Of a stretch of DNA of 64,000 nt, positions 25,453-33,841 are shown piece after piece (within the stretch, counting starts at the first letter, position 1; each line of letters opens with the position of its first letter). The position numbers were made by a program, and so were the translations under genes. The notes under the pieces were generated by a model, which was not told the DNA's origin, ran no database searches, and saw only the letters and a program-made list of their open reading frames with translations. This DNA comes from UBA5972 sp964637875 (GTDB lineage: Bacteria > Pseudomonadota > Alphaproteobacteria > Rhodobacterales > Rhodobacteraceae): the NCBI GenBank assembly GCA_964637875.1, contig CAZWXK010000010.1, positions 3,188 through 67,187 of the forward strand. Reading direction: 5' to 3'.

Positions 25453-26760
25453 CTACAGAACATAGCGGCTGAGGTCGGTCGAACGCGACAGATCGCCGAG
25501 GTTCTTTTCGACGAATGCGGCATCGACCGTGACCTTGGCGCCGGCCTTGTCGGGGGCGGTAAAGCTGAGCTCTTCGAACACGCGCTCCATCACCGTGTAC
25601 AGACGCCGCGCGCCGATGTTTTCGACCGACTGGTTGACCTCGGCCGCGATGCGGGCCAGCGCGTGGATGCCGTCATCGGTAAAGGCGACGTCCACCTCTT
25701 CGGTGGCCATCAGCGCCGTGTATTGGCGCGTCAGCGCATTGTCGGTTTCGGTCAGGATGCGCACGAAGTCGTCTTCGGTCAGGGCGCGCAGTTCCACCCG
25801 GATCGGCAGACGACCCTGAAGTTCGGGCAGCAGGTCGCTGGGCTTGGCGATGTGAAAGGCGCCCGAGGCGATGAACAGGATGTGGTCGGTGCGCACAGGG
25901 CCGTGTTTGGTGCTGACGGTGGTGCCCTCGATCAGGGGCAGCAGGTCGCGCTGCACCCCTTCGCGCGACACATCGGCGCCGCGGGCGTCAGAGCGCGCAC
26001 AGACCTTGTCGATCTCGTCCAGAAAGACGATGCCGTTTTCCTCGACCGCCTTGACGGCCTCGCGGGTGACGACCTCCTGATCGACCAGCTTGTCGGCCTC
26101 TTCATTGATCAGAAGGTCATAGCTGTCGGCAACCGAAAGGCGCTTGCGCTGCGTGCGGCCGCCGAAGGCCTTGCCGAACAGATCGCCGAGGTTGAGCATT
26201 CCCATCCCAATACCGGGCTGGCCGGGTATGTCGAGCATCTGCATCGGGTTGGATGTGTCGGCAACCTCGATCTCGATCATCTTGTCATCCAGCAGGCCCT
26301 CGCGCAGTTTCTTGCGAAACATCTCGCGGGTGGATTCGCGGGCATCAGCACCGGCAAGGGCGTCGATCACGCGGTCTTCGGCCGCCTTGTGGGCGTTGGC
26401 CTTGACGGTTTCGCGCATGTCGTCGCGCACCATCAGGATGGCGCTGTCCACCAGATCACGGATGATCTGTTCGACATCGCGGCCGACATAACCGACCTCG
26501 GTGAATTTTGTCGCCTCGACCTTGATGAAGGGGGCCTTGGCAAGGCGTGCCAGCCGGCGGGAAATTTCCGTCTTGCCCACGCCGGTCGGGCCGATCATCA
26601 GGATGTTCTTGGGGTAAACCTCCTCGCGAAGATCGTCGCCCAACTGCTTGCGCCGCCATCGATTCCTGAGGGCAACGGCAACGGCGCGCTTGGCGGCGGC
26701 CTGCCCGATGATAAAGCGGTCAAGTTCGGATACAATCTCGCGCGGGGTCAGGTCGGTCAT
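25453..26760 (-). CDS. hslU: ATP-dependent protease ATPase subunit HslU (ClpY)
   Basis: AAA+ hexamer that unfolds substrates and feeds them to HslV. From the ATG at 26760, Walker A GPTGVGKT is at residues 57-64, the pore motif GYVG follows EATKFTEV, the Walker B is GIVFLDEIDK, and the sensor arginine region GRLPIRVEL and the C-terminal tail ending SRYVL, which inserts into HslV, are present. Length 435 residues. The start overlaps the stop of the membrane-protein gene as ATGA, so hslU is translated behind that gene rather than directly behind hslV. Confidence 0.97.
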   Translation of the reverse strand: MTDLTPREIVSELDRFIIGQAAAKRAVAVALRNRWRRKQLGDDLREEVYPKNILMIGPTGVGKTEISRRLARLAKAPFIKVEATKFTEVGYVGRDVEQIIRDLVDSAILMVRDDMRETVKANAHKAAEDRVIDALAGADARESTREMFRKKLREGLLDDKMIEIEVADTSNPMQMLDIPGQPGIGMGMLNLGDLFGKAFGGRTQRKRLSVADSYDLLINEEADKLVDQEVVTREAVKAVEENGIVFLDEIDKVCARSDARGADVSREGVQRDLLPLIEGTTVSTKHGPVRTDHILFIASGAFHIAKPSDLLPELQGRLPIRVELRALTEDDFVRILTETDNALTRQYTALMATEEVDVAFTDDGIHALARIAAEVNQSVENIGARRLYTVMERVFEELSFTAPDKAGAKVTVDAAFVEKNLGDLSRSTDLSRYVL

Positions 26761-27845
26761 GGGACCTCCGAATAAGGTGGGAGTTTTGATTTGAGGGCTG
26801 AGTCCGGCATCATTTCCATGATGCGCGCGCGAAGCAAGCTCCACCAGCTGCCGATGGCGGTGATGAAGGCGCCCATCAGAAGCAATGTCCAGACCAAGCC
26901 CCAGCCGGTATCGACATTGGTCGCGCCCATCGCCCAGGTCAGGATCGACCCGATATAGATGATGCCAGCTGTCAGAAAGGACCGGCGGTCGATGATCAGG
27001 GCAACCACGGTGATAATCGCCAGCGCCAGCGCCGCCAGCAGATAGCCGGACGTACCCCCGATGTTCAGCAGGCTGACGGTCACGACATTGACGATTGCAG
27101 GCGCCGCCAGAATATGCAGCCAGAAGGCATTGGCTGCATTGCGAGAAATGCGGTACGGGTCGCGAAGGTCAAACCGCATGGCGGCGCCAAAGGCGACAAT
27201 CCCGAACAGCAGCAGCGCCAGCGAGGCAACCGGGTTGGCGCCCAGATCGGTCAGGTTTCTCCACGCATCGCGGCCGATCAGGCCCACGCCCTGCAAGGAT
27301 TGTGGAAACATCATGCCGGCAAGCGAAAAGACCAGACCCATCCCGCTCAGCCCGACCAGAAACAGGGTAAAGGGCACCCGGTAAACCCGGAAGAACCCGA
27401 CAAGCGCCAGACCCGTCAGCAGGAATGTCACGGCGCCGCCGAGATTCGAATCAAGGCCCGAGTTTCGCACCGTGCTGGAAGTCAGCCACAGCACCGAGGC
27501 GGCAAAACTGCCCACCAGAAAGATGCTGGGGAGCGTCATGCGCCGCCTTAGGGTGAAATACCGCGCAAACAGAAAGGACAGCGCGATCGTGACGATCGGC
27601 ACGGCGATCGGGTTGCTCAGCACCACCGAAAGCGCAACGAAACCAGCGGTCAGCAGAACCAGGCCGACGGTGACGAAGATTTCGGAAAACCCCTTGAACA
27701 ATTCAAAGGGCTCGTCATCGTCGTTCATGTTCAACCTGAAGCCTCGCCGGGCCTCGGCAATCGCGATCAGGCGGGCGGCCTGGGCCTCGGAAAGTACGCC
27801 GGCAGCTACGGCCGCGCTGATGTCGTCGGCCGACAGCTCAGCCAT
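26757..27845 (-). CDS. Ten-helix membrane protein between hslV and hslU
   Basis: A 362-residue integral membrane protein of no family I can name with confidence. The cytoplasmic N-terminus (MAELSADDISAAVAAGVLSE, then QAARLIAIAEARRG) resembles the short helical N-terminus of DUF2157-type membrane proteins. About ten hydrophobic segments follow, from FVTVGLVLLTAGFVALSVVL near residue 56 to GLVWTLLLMGAFITAIGSWW near residue 330. It overlaps hslV by 8 bp (ATGGCTGA) and hslU by 4 bp (ATGA), so it is locked into the hslVU transcript and probably heat-induced. No catalytic motif is visible. A role as a membrane partner or stress protein of the protease is only a guess from position. Confidence 0.85.
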   Translation of the reverse strand: MAELSADDISAAVAAGVLSEAQAARLIAIAEARRGFRLNMNDDDEPFELFKGFSEIFVTVGLVLLTAGFVALSVVLSNPIAVPIVTIALSFLFARYFTLRRRMTLPSIFLVGSFAASVLWLTSSTVRNSGLDSNLGGAVTFLLTGLALVGFFRVYRVPFTLFLVGLSGMGLVFSLAGMMFPQSLQGVGLIGRDAWRNLTDLGANPVASLALLLFGIVAFGAAMRFDLRDPYRISRNAANAFWLHILAAPAIVNVVTVSLLNIGGTSGYLLAALALAIITVVALIIDRRSFLTAGIIYIGSILTWAMGATNVDTGWGLVWTLLLMGAFITAIGSWWSLLRARIMEMMPDSALKSKLPPYSEVP

Positions 27846-28392
27846 TGATCACCTCGACCGTGGCGTTGCCGTTGGTGTAGACGCAGATTTCGGATGCGAT
27901 CTCCAATGCGCGGCGGGCGATTTCCTCGGCCGTGCGGTCGGTATCGATCATGGCGCGGGCCGCGGCCAGCGCGAAATTTCCACCCGATCCGATGGCGGCG
28001 ATGTCATGTTCGGGTTCCAGCACGTCACCGGCGCCGGTGATGACCAGCAGATCCTTGCCGTCGGTCACGATCAGCATGGCCTCGAGGTTGCGCAGATATT
28101 TGTCGGTGCGCCAGTCCTTGGCCAGTTCGACGCTGGCACGGGCCAGCTGGCCGGGCGAGGTTTCGAGCTTGGCCTCGAGCCGTTCGAGCAGGGTAAAGGC
28201 ATCGGCGGTCGAGCCGGCAAAGCCGCAGACCACATCGAAACCGCCCGGCGAAATCCGCCGCACCTTGCGGGCGCTGCCCTTGATGACTGTCTGGCCCAGG
28301 CTGACCTGACCGTCGCCCACCACGGCGACCTGCCCATTCTTGCGCACCGCGATGATGGTCGTGCCGTGCCATCCGGGGAATTTGTCGGTCAT
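27838..28392 (-). CDS. hslV: ATP-dependent protease peptidase subunit HslV (ClpQ)
   Basis: Proteasome-like threonine peptidase of the HslUV complex. From the ATG at 28392 the protein begins MTDKFPGWHGTTIIAVRKNG; the conserved Thr-Thr at 11-12 marks the mature N-terminus, so a 10-residue propeptide is removed, as in other alphaproteobacteria. GDGQVSLGQTVIKGSARKVR and GFAGSTADAFTLLERLE are family signatures, with IGSGGNFALAAARAM near the end. 184 residues. The frame is open for 33 more codons upstream, but these lie over the heat-shock promoter. First gene of hslV-membrane protein-hslU. Confidence 0.97.
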   Translation of the reverse strand: MTDKFPGWHGTTIIAVRKNGQVAVVGDGQVSLGQTVIKGSARKVRRISPGGFDVVCGFAGSTADAFTLLERLEAKLETSPGQLARASVELAKDWRTDKYLRNLEAMLIVTDGKDLLVITGAGDVLEPEHDIAAIGSGGNFALAAARAMIDTDRTAEEIARRALEIASEICVYTNGNATVEVING

Positions 28393-28418
28393 GTTCGTTC
28401 TCCGCCTCTCAGGCCCTT

Positions 28419-28448
28419 TATATGGAGGCTTGGTTGGTTTGAAACAAG
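28419..28448 (-). promoter_or_regulatory. RpoH (sigma32)-type heat-shock promoter of hslV
   Basis: On the minus strand CTTGTTT, 14 bases, then CTCCATATA: a close match to the heat-shock consensus CTTGAAA-N13/14-CCCCATNTA. It ends about 27 bp before the hslV start, allowing a short leader with a ribosome site. Heat-shock control of hslVU is known in other proteobacteria. Confidence 0.7.
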
Positions 28449-28509
28449 CGTCACACCCGGGGCAAGCCGCGCGCATCGAGTATTTGAACAAAGAAGAATC
28501 GCCCGGGAA

Positions 28510-29619
28510 TCAGTCGGTGGGATTGTACAGCTTGAAGGCGATTTTCTGGCGTTTTTCAAGGTCGGCCATGATTTCGGCGCGCTGGGTGTCGGAAATCTCG
28601 GGCCAGGGGGTGGATCCCTCGATCAGACCGCCGCGGCGGAGCTGGTCGAAAACGGTGCGGAAATCGAGCTCGCCATAGGAGAGGCGCGAGGGGCGTGCAT
28701 TGTTGACCGGGATCCAGTGGCATTTCAGGGCGTCGATGGTCACGGTTTCTATGCCGCAGAAGGCACGGAACTGAATCTCGAACTGCTCGGCAACCTTGGG
28801 GCGGCGGGCGATCACGGCGATTTTCGCGGTCGGCTTGACGACCAGCGCCGCCATGTGCAGGGGGCTGCCATCGGCGGAAATGATGTAGTCGGCCGACTTG
28901 TAGGCGGCCAGCTGGGTTTCGAAATCGTGTTTTTGCGGGTGGAAGATCTGATAGCCCTCGGCGGTGAGATATTCCTCGATCAGCTCTTCGCCCAGCAGGC
29001 CGCCGCGCTGTTGCGGTAGCGCCGAACGCGATATGTACAGTTTTCTTGCGCCGTCGTCGCGAATTTTCGCGCCCATGCGCGCACGCATGAATTCGCGGTA
29101 TTCCGGCAGACCCTCGATCATGCCGAACATGCCGAAGCCCTGTTGCGGGACAAGGACGTGATCGTATCGTACCGGGGTTTCAAGATTGATCAGCGGGGCG
29201 TCAATTCCAAGAAGGCGCAGGAATGGGGTGTAGACGTTCAGAACATGGTCGATGCGGCGCTGCACCTTGGGCACAAAGACGATGGCGTCGATCTGGTCGT
29301 GAAGGCGCGCGTAGGCCCACAGGCGCGCCGTGGATTCGACGAGGAAGTGACCGAAATGGCCGAACATGAGCCCGGCGAACATGACCCTGCCGGAGCGAAC
29401 GTCGATTTCTGCCGAATCCGGGTTGCGCGGAGGCTGGGAAAAGGCGCGGCCGTCACGCCAGGTGACGCTTTCCTCGACCAGCGCGCCATGGGCGTCGAGA
29501 ACGCCCGTATTGAGGGGCTGTACCGTATCGGTATCGTTTGGAATCGGAACAATCAGGCCGTTTTCAATGTCGCGGATGACACCGGGACGGGCATGCAACA
29601 GATCGGGGGGGCGCATCAT
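28510..29619 (-). CDS. Glycosyltransferase family 61 protein
   Basis: A 369-residue GT61 (DUF563) protein. The recognisable parts are the N-terminal GHFLVESTARLWAY segment, KLYISRSALPQQRGG, and the C-terminal nucleotide-sugar region SADYIISADGSPLHMAAL. Such enzymes transfer xylose or similar sugars in plants and act on surface polysaccharides in bacteria; Rhodobacterales often have several. No signal peptide, so it should be cytoplasmic. The start overlaps the stop of the upstream hydrolase gene by ATGA, suggesting the two products act together. The acceptor is unknown. Confidence 0.85.
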   Translation of the reverse strand: MMRPPDLLHARPGVIRDIENGLIVPIPNDTDTVQPLNTGVLDAHGALVEESVTWRDGRAFSQPPRNPDSAEIDVRSGRVMFAGLMFGHFGHFLVESTARLWAYARLHDQIDAIVFVPKVQRRIDHVLNVYTPFLRLLGIDAPLINLETPVRYDHVLVPQQGFGMFGMIEGLPEYREFMRARMGAKIRDDGARKLYISRSALPQQRGGLLGEELIEEYLTAEGYQIFHPQKHDFETQLAAYKSADYIISADGSPLHMAALVVKPTAKIAVIARRPKVAEQFEIQFRAFCGIETVTIDALKCHWIPVNNARPSRLSYGELDFRTVFDQLRRGGLIEGSTPWPEISDTQRAEIMADLEKRQKIAFKLYNPTD

Positions 29620-30584
29620 CTTTTTCTTTCCTTCTTGCGGGCTGCGATGAACTGCGCCAGACGCCGTTCAAGGGCCTTTGGCAGGTTGGGGTTGCCCGAT
29701 GCCGGGCCCGCGCCGCGAATCACCCGCCGGGCGAGGCCCATATGGCCGCGCTCCATGGCCATGTCCATCAGGCCCATGTAATACCAGGGCAGCCTTCGCC
29801 TTGTACGATATAGCGCGTAAAACAGGCGCGGCGTCATCTCGCCGCTGACGCACATGCTGGTGACCTGTTTCAGGATACCCGCCCGGCGCAGAAAGACGAC
29901 CGTCTTGTGGCCGACGTAATTCGAGCGCAGATGCACGATGTTGTCGCCCGAAAAGCGGTCTGCATGGGCCTTGTCCCCCTCCATATAGGGATCATAGCAG
30001 AGATAGACCCGTTCTGCCGTCGAGGTAAGCGCGGCTGCATCGGCATAACGACCGGACCAATCCTGCTGGCGGCCGCGGTTGAACCGTTTTTCCCAGGGGA
30101 CAAGATCCTTTTTCAGGGTCGATTGGGGTGAATAGGCCAGAACGATCGATCCCGGGGCAAGCCCGCAAAAGGCGCAGGCCGCATAGCCCCCCATCGAGGT
30201 GCCGGTAAAGACAACCCGCCGGAAGCGGCGAAAAAAGCCACGGTCGCGCAAGGATTCGAGATAGTCGAACAGAACATCGTCGCGGTACCAGTTGGCGTCA
30301 AATGAAATGATGCCCAGGCTTGACCAGCCCTTTTCGGCGTAAAACTTGTCGCCCCAGGCCTCGCGTTCGAGGCTGGTATCGTTGACCGAGGAAAGATTGT
30401 CGAAAGAGACAACCAGAACATCCCTGCCGCGGGCGACATGGATGGCGGCAAATTTCTGATAATTTACATAGAAACCGTGGGGCTGATCGACCCTGTCGCC
30501 GTCAACCGTGCTGTTGCGCATCTCGGCCAGCCAGCGCGGGGCCATTTTCCCCGCGTTCGGGTCGGGTTCAGCGTCGTCAGCCAT
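29616..30584 (-). CDS. Predicted alpha/beta-hydrolase paired with GT61 gene
   Basis: The 322 residues contain a nucleophile elbow VVFTGTSMGGYAACAF (GTSMGG, Ser130 nucleophile) after a strand and an oxyanion segment (LVVSFDNLSSVND), which points to a serine hydrolase fold. A histidine follows in NYVGHKTVVFLRRAG. In related marine bacteria this family is often annotated loosely; I do not recognise a named enzyme. The C-terminus (about 240-322) is basic and arginine-rich and shows no domain I know. Start ATG 30584; an adjoining TTG adds one residue. Its translational coupling to a GT61 gene suggests removal or transfer of an acyl group on a glycan, which is inference. Confidence 0.7.
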   Translation of the reverse strand: MADDAEPDPNAGKMAPRWLAEMRNSTVDGDRVDQPHGFYVNYQKFAAIHVARGRDVLVVSFDNLSSVNDTSLEREAWGDKFYAEKGWSSLGIISFDANWYRDDVLFDYLESLRDRGFFRRFRRVVFTGTSMGGYAACAFCGLAPGSIVLAYSPQSTLKKDLVPWEKRFNRGRQQDWSGRYADAAALTSTAERVYLCYDPYMEGDKAHADRFSGDNIVHLRSNYVGHKTVVFLRRAGILKQVTSMCVSGEMTPRLFYALYRTRRRLPWYYMGLMDMAMERGHMGLARRVIRGAGPASGNPNLPKALERRLAQFIAARKKERKR

Positions 30585-30650
30585 CAAATCCCACGCAAAC
30601 AGATTGATCAGGCCACCTCCGGGGCGGCGAATGTCGCCACCTTAGAGGGA

Positions 30651-33164
30651 TCACAGGCTGCGTTCAATCTCTTCGGTTTCGAAGATCTCGATAACGTCGC
30701 CGGGCCGGATGTCTTCGTAGTTTTCAAAGGCCATGCCACATTCCTGACCGGCCTGAACCTCTTTCACCTCGTCCTTGAAGCGCTTGAGCGTTTTCAGCTT
30801 GCCTTCGTGGATCACGACATTGTCGCGCAGCAGGCGCACACCTGCGGAACGACGTGCAACGCCTTCGGTGACAACACAGCCCGCGATCTTGCCAACGCCG
30901 GTGATCTTGAAAACCTCCTTGATGTTGGCATAACCGATGAAGGTTTCCTTGATCTCGGCCGACAAGAGGCCCGAGGCCGCCTGTTTGATATCGTCCACCA
31001 GGTCGTAGATGATGGAATAATAACGGATTTCCACCCCCTTCTGGCGGGCGGCGGCGCGCGCCTGGGCATTTGCCCGGACGTTGAAGCCGATGATCGGCGC
31101 GCCCGAGGCCTCGGCCAGGGTCACGTCGGATTCGGTGATGGCCCCGACGCCTGAATGCAGCACGCGTACGCGGACCTCGTCATTGCCGACCTTTTCCATG
31201 GCCTGAACGATGGCCTCGGCCGAACCCTGCACGTCGGCCTTGACGACAATCGGCAGCTCCTTGACGTTTTCATCGGCCTTGGCCTTGGCCAGCAGCTGGT
31301 CAAGCGTGGTCGCGGCGCCGGCCGCGGCCTTCTTGTCCTTGGCCAGCTGGGTGCGATATTCGGCGATTTCACGCGCGGTTGCCTCGTCGGCGACAACGTT
31401 CAGCACGTCGCCTGCCTCGGGCGTGCCGTGCAGGCCCAGAACCTCGACCGGGGTCGAGGGGCCGGCCTCGTTGACGCGCGCGCCCTTGTCATTGATCAGT
31501 GCGCGGACCTTGCCCCACTGTTCGCCGACGACAAAGATGTCGCCAAGACGCAGCGTGCCCTTTTGCACAAGCACGGTCGCAACCGGGCCGCGGCCGGTGT
31601 CGAGCTTGGCCTCGATCACGGCACCTTCGGCGGGCCGGTCGGGATTGGCCCTGAGTTCGAGCAGCTCCGACTGGAGCACGATATTCTCAAGCAGCTGATC
31701 GAGGCCCTGGCCGGTGATGGCGGAAACCTCGACATCCAGCACGTCGCCGGACATCTTTTCGACGACGACCTCATGTTGCAGCAGCTCGGTGCGTACCTTG
31801 TCGGGGTCGGCGCCGGGGCGGTCGATCTTGTTGATCGCGACGATCATCGGCACTCCGGCGGCCTTGGCGTGGTTGATGGCCTCGATGGTCTGGGGCATCA
31901 CGCTGTCATCGGCGGCGACGACCAGCACGACGATATCGGTCACCTGCGCACCGCGCGCCCGCATCGAGGTAAAGGCCGCGTGGCCGGGCGTATCGAGGAA
32001 GGTCAGCACATGGCCGGATTCGGTTGTGATCTGGTAGGCGCCGATATGCTGGGTGATGCCACCGGCCTCGCCCGCGGTGACGTTGGTCTTGCGGATGGCG
32101 TCCAGGATCGAGGTCTTGCCGTGGTCCACATGACCCATGATGGTAATGACAGGCGGACGAGGTTTCAGATCCTTGGGGTCGTCCTCGATCTGCACGATTG
32201 CGTCTTCGACGTCGGCGTCCGAGACGCGTACCACGCGGTGGCCGAATTCCTCGACGATCAGTTCGGCGGTATCGGCGTCTATGGTCTGGTTCTGGGTGGC
32301 CATGATGCCGTTTTGCATCAAGACCTTGACGACTGCGGCGACGCGTTCGGCCATGCGGTTGGCCAGTTCCTGAACGGTGATCGCCTCGGGCACCTGCACG
32401 TCGCGCACGATCTTTTCGCGCGGCCCGGAATCCGCCCTGGCCTTGCGGCGCTCGCGTTCCTGGGCACGTTTCATCGCGGCCATCGAGCGCTGGCGTCCGC
32501 CATCACCGCCCGAAAGGGCCTGGCTGATGGTCAGCTTGCCCGAGCGGCGGCGATCGCCACCCTTGCTGCGCGAGGGCTTCTTGGGTTCTTCGCGGGCGCG
32601 TTCCGGTTTTCTGGCCGGTGCCATGCGGCCGGGCGCCGGGCGCGTGGGCTCGTCAGGCTTGGCGGGGGCGGCTGGCGAAACCGGCGCCTCCTTGGCCTTG
32701 AGGGCCTCTTCGCGGGCACGTTTTTCCTCTTCGGCCTTGGCGCGGGCGCGCTCTTCGCGTTCACGCTCTTCCCGTTCCTTGGCTTCGCGCTCGGCCCGCC
32801 GGGCGGCGCGCTCTTCCTCGCGTTTGCGGGCTTCTTCCTCGCGCTTGCGGGTCTCTTCGGCCTCGCGCTCCTTGGCGGCCTTCAGCGCCTTGAGGCGGCG
32901 TTCGAGCTCGGCATCCGAAATTCCCGCCGGGCGCTTGGTCTGGCTGGTTTCGGTCTGGCGCTGCTTGGTCTGGGCAGATTTCGAGGGCGTTCTTGTCGAG
33001 GCGGTCGACGTGGCACCGGGTTTGGGCACGACGATGCGCTTGCGCTTCTTTTCGACCACGACGGATTTGGTCCGTCCGTGGGAAAAGCTCTGGCGCACAT
33101 GACTCCGATCCCCGCCACCGCGCAGGCCGAGGGGTTTGCCGGATTTGTTGTCGTTATCGCTCAT
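30651..33164 (-). CDS. infB: Translation initiation factor IF-2
   Basis: GTPase that brings initiator tRNA to the 30S subunit. The 837 residues hold a long low-complexity N-terminus rich in Lys/Glu/Arg (about 85-170). The IF2_N domain follows (ITVQELANRMAERVAAVVKV). The G domain has G1 GHVDHGKTSILD, G3 DTPGH and G4 NKID. Domains II and IV have their usual sequence, and the protein ends near GDVIEIFETEEIERSL. It overlaps the ylxR gene by ATGA and is last in the rimP-nusA-ylxR-infB operon. I see no clear terminator after it. Confidence 0.98.
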   Translation of the reverse strand: MSDNDNKSGKPLGLRGGGDRSHVRQSFSHGRTKSVVVEKKRKRIVVPKPGATSTASTRTPSKSAQTKQRQTETSQTKRPAGISDAELERRLKALKAAKEREAEETRKREEEARKREEERAARRAEREAKEREEREREERARAKAEEEKRAREEALKAKEAPVSPAAPAKPDEPTRPAPGRMAPARKPERAREEPKKPSRSKGGDRRRSGKLTISQALSGGDGGRQRSMAAMKRAQERERRKARADSGPREKIVRDVQVPEAITVQELANRMAERVAAVVKVLMQNGIMATQNQTIDADTAELIVEEFGHRVVRVSDADVEDAIVQIEDDPKDLKPRPPVITIMGHVDHGKTSILDAIRKTNVTAGEAGGITQHIGAYQITTESGHVLTFLDTPGHAAFTSMRARGAQVTDIVVLVVAADDSVMPQTIEAINHAKAAGVPMIVAINKIDRPGADPDKVRTELLQHEVVVEKMSGDVLDVEVSAITGQGLDQLLENIVLQSELLELRANPDRPAEGAVIEAKLDTGRGPVATVLVQKGTLRLGDIFVVGEQWGKVRALINDKGARVNEAGPSTPVEVLGLHGTPEAGDVLNVVADEATAREIAEYRTQLAKDKKAAAGAATTLDQLLAKAKADENVKELPIVVKADVQGSAEAIVQAMEKVGNDEVRVRVLHSGVGAITESDVTLAEASGAPIIGFNVRANAQARAAARQKGVEIRYYSIIYDLVDDIKQAASGLLSAEIKETFIGYANIKEVFKITGVGKIAGCVVTEGVARRSAGVRLLRDNVVIHEGKLKTLKRFKDEVKEVQAGQECGMAFENYEDIRPGDVIEIFETEEIERSL

Positions 33165-33823
33165 ACGTCCTTAACACCTTCTTGTTCCGGCCTCGTGCCG
33201 GATGCGTCTGCCTTGCCGGAGGCGCCCTCATGGCGGATGCCTGCAAGTCTCGAGGCTTCCTCTACAATACGATCGCACAGTCCGCCAGCGGCAAGCGCGG
33301 CATGTATCACATTTTCCCGCCCGAATGCCAAACCCAATTCACGCCCCGAAAGGCAGGAAACAAGGCTGTTTTCACCTTTTGGGGGGCGAATCTTGCGCTT
33401 TTGGCCGTCTGAGCCATCACTGGCCTGCAACAGGAGCGCGGCCGCACCCGAGGTGACAGCCTGTCTGACCTTTTCGAATCCGGCGATTGCCTCGCCGCTC
33501 TTGCGGGCAAGCGACAGCAGGCTGATCACGTGACGCGCAAGAATGGCCTCGGTCCTTACCACGAGGTCATCGGGAACCTCAACAGTCCTTCGTGCCGCAC
33601 GGATGAAAAGGCGCCTGTCCACCGCCTTTTGCAACAGATCGCGCCGGGCAGTGACCCAAATGCCACGCCCCGGCAGGTTGCCCCGGATATCCGGGACGAT
33701 TTCGTTGTTCGGATCGACAACGAAACGGATCATGCCCGAGGACGGCCCCGACTGGCCGGTGACAATGCACCGGCGTCGTGGTTCGGACTGCTGTCTTTTT
33801 CGGCCGCCGCGCGTCACGGGCAT
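33161..33823 (-). CDS. YlxR (DUF448) RNA-binding protein fused to an L7Ae-like domain
   Basis: Residues 1-95 are the YlxR domain, with the signature RRCIVTGQSG followed by MIRFVVDP, and LPGRGIWVTARRDLLQKAV. Residues 100-195 form an L7Ae/ribosomal L30e-like RNA-binding domain (LLSLARKSGEAIAGFEKVRQ, GAAALLLQASD). In Firmicutes these are two neighbouring genes (ylxR and ylxQ); alphaproteobacteria commonly have the fused form. YlxR has been reported to modulate RNase P or transcription elsewhere; the role here is unknown. The gene sits between nusA (18 bp) and infB (ATGA overlap). 220 residues. Confidence 0.92.
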   Translation of the reverse strand: MPVTRGGRKRQQSEPRRRCIVTGQSGPSSGMIRFVVDPNNEIVPDIRGNLPGRGIWVTARRDLLQKAVDRRLFIRAARRTVEVPDDLVVRTEAILARHVISLLSLARKSGEAIAGFEKVRQAVTSGAAALLLQASDGSDGQKRKIRPPKGENSLVSCLSGRELGLAFGRENVIHAALAAGGLCDRIVEEASRLAGIRHEGASGKADASGTRPEQEGVKDV

Positions 33824-33841
33824 GCTCCGAGGCCCGACGGA

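Noticed and set aside
31155..33533. A 792-codon plus-strand open frame with Leu/Phe-rich, membrane-like stretches
   Set aside because: Antisense to infB; the hydrophobic stretches come from the reverse of IF-2's Lys/Glu-rich N-terminus.
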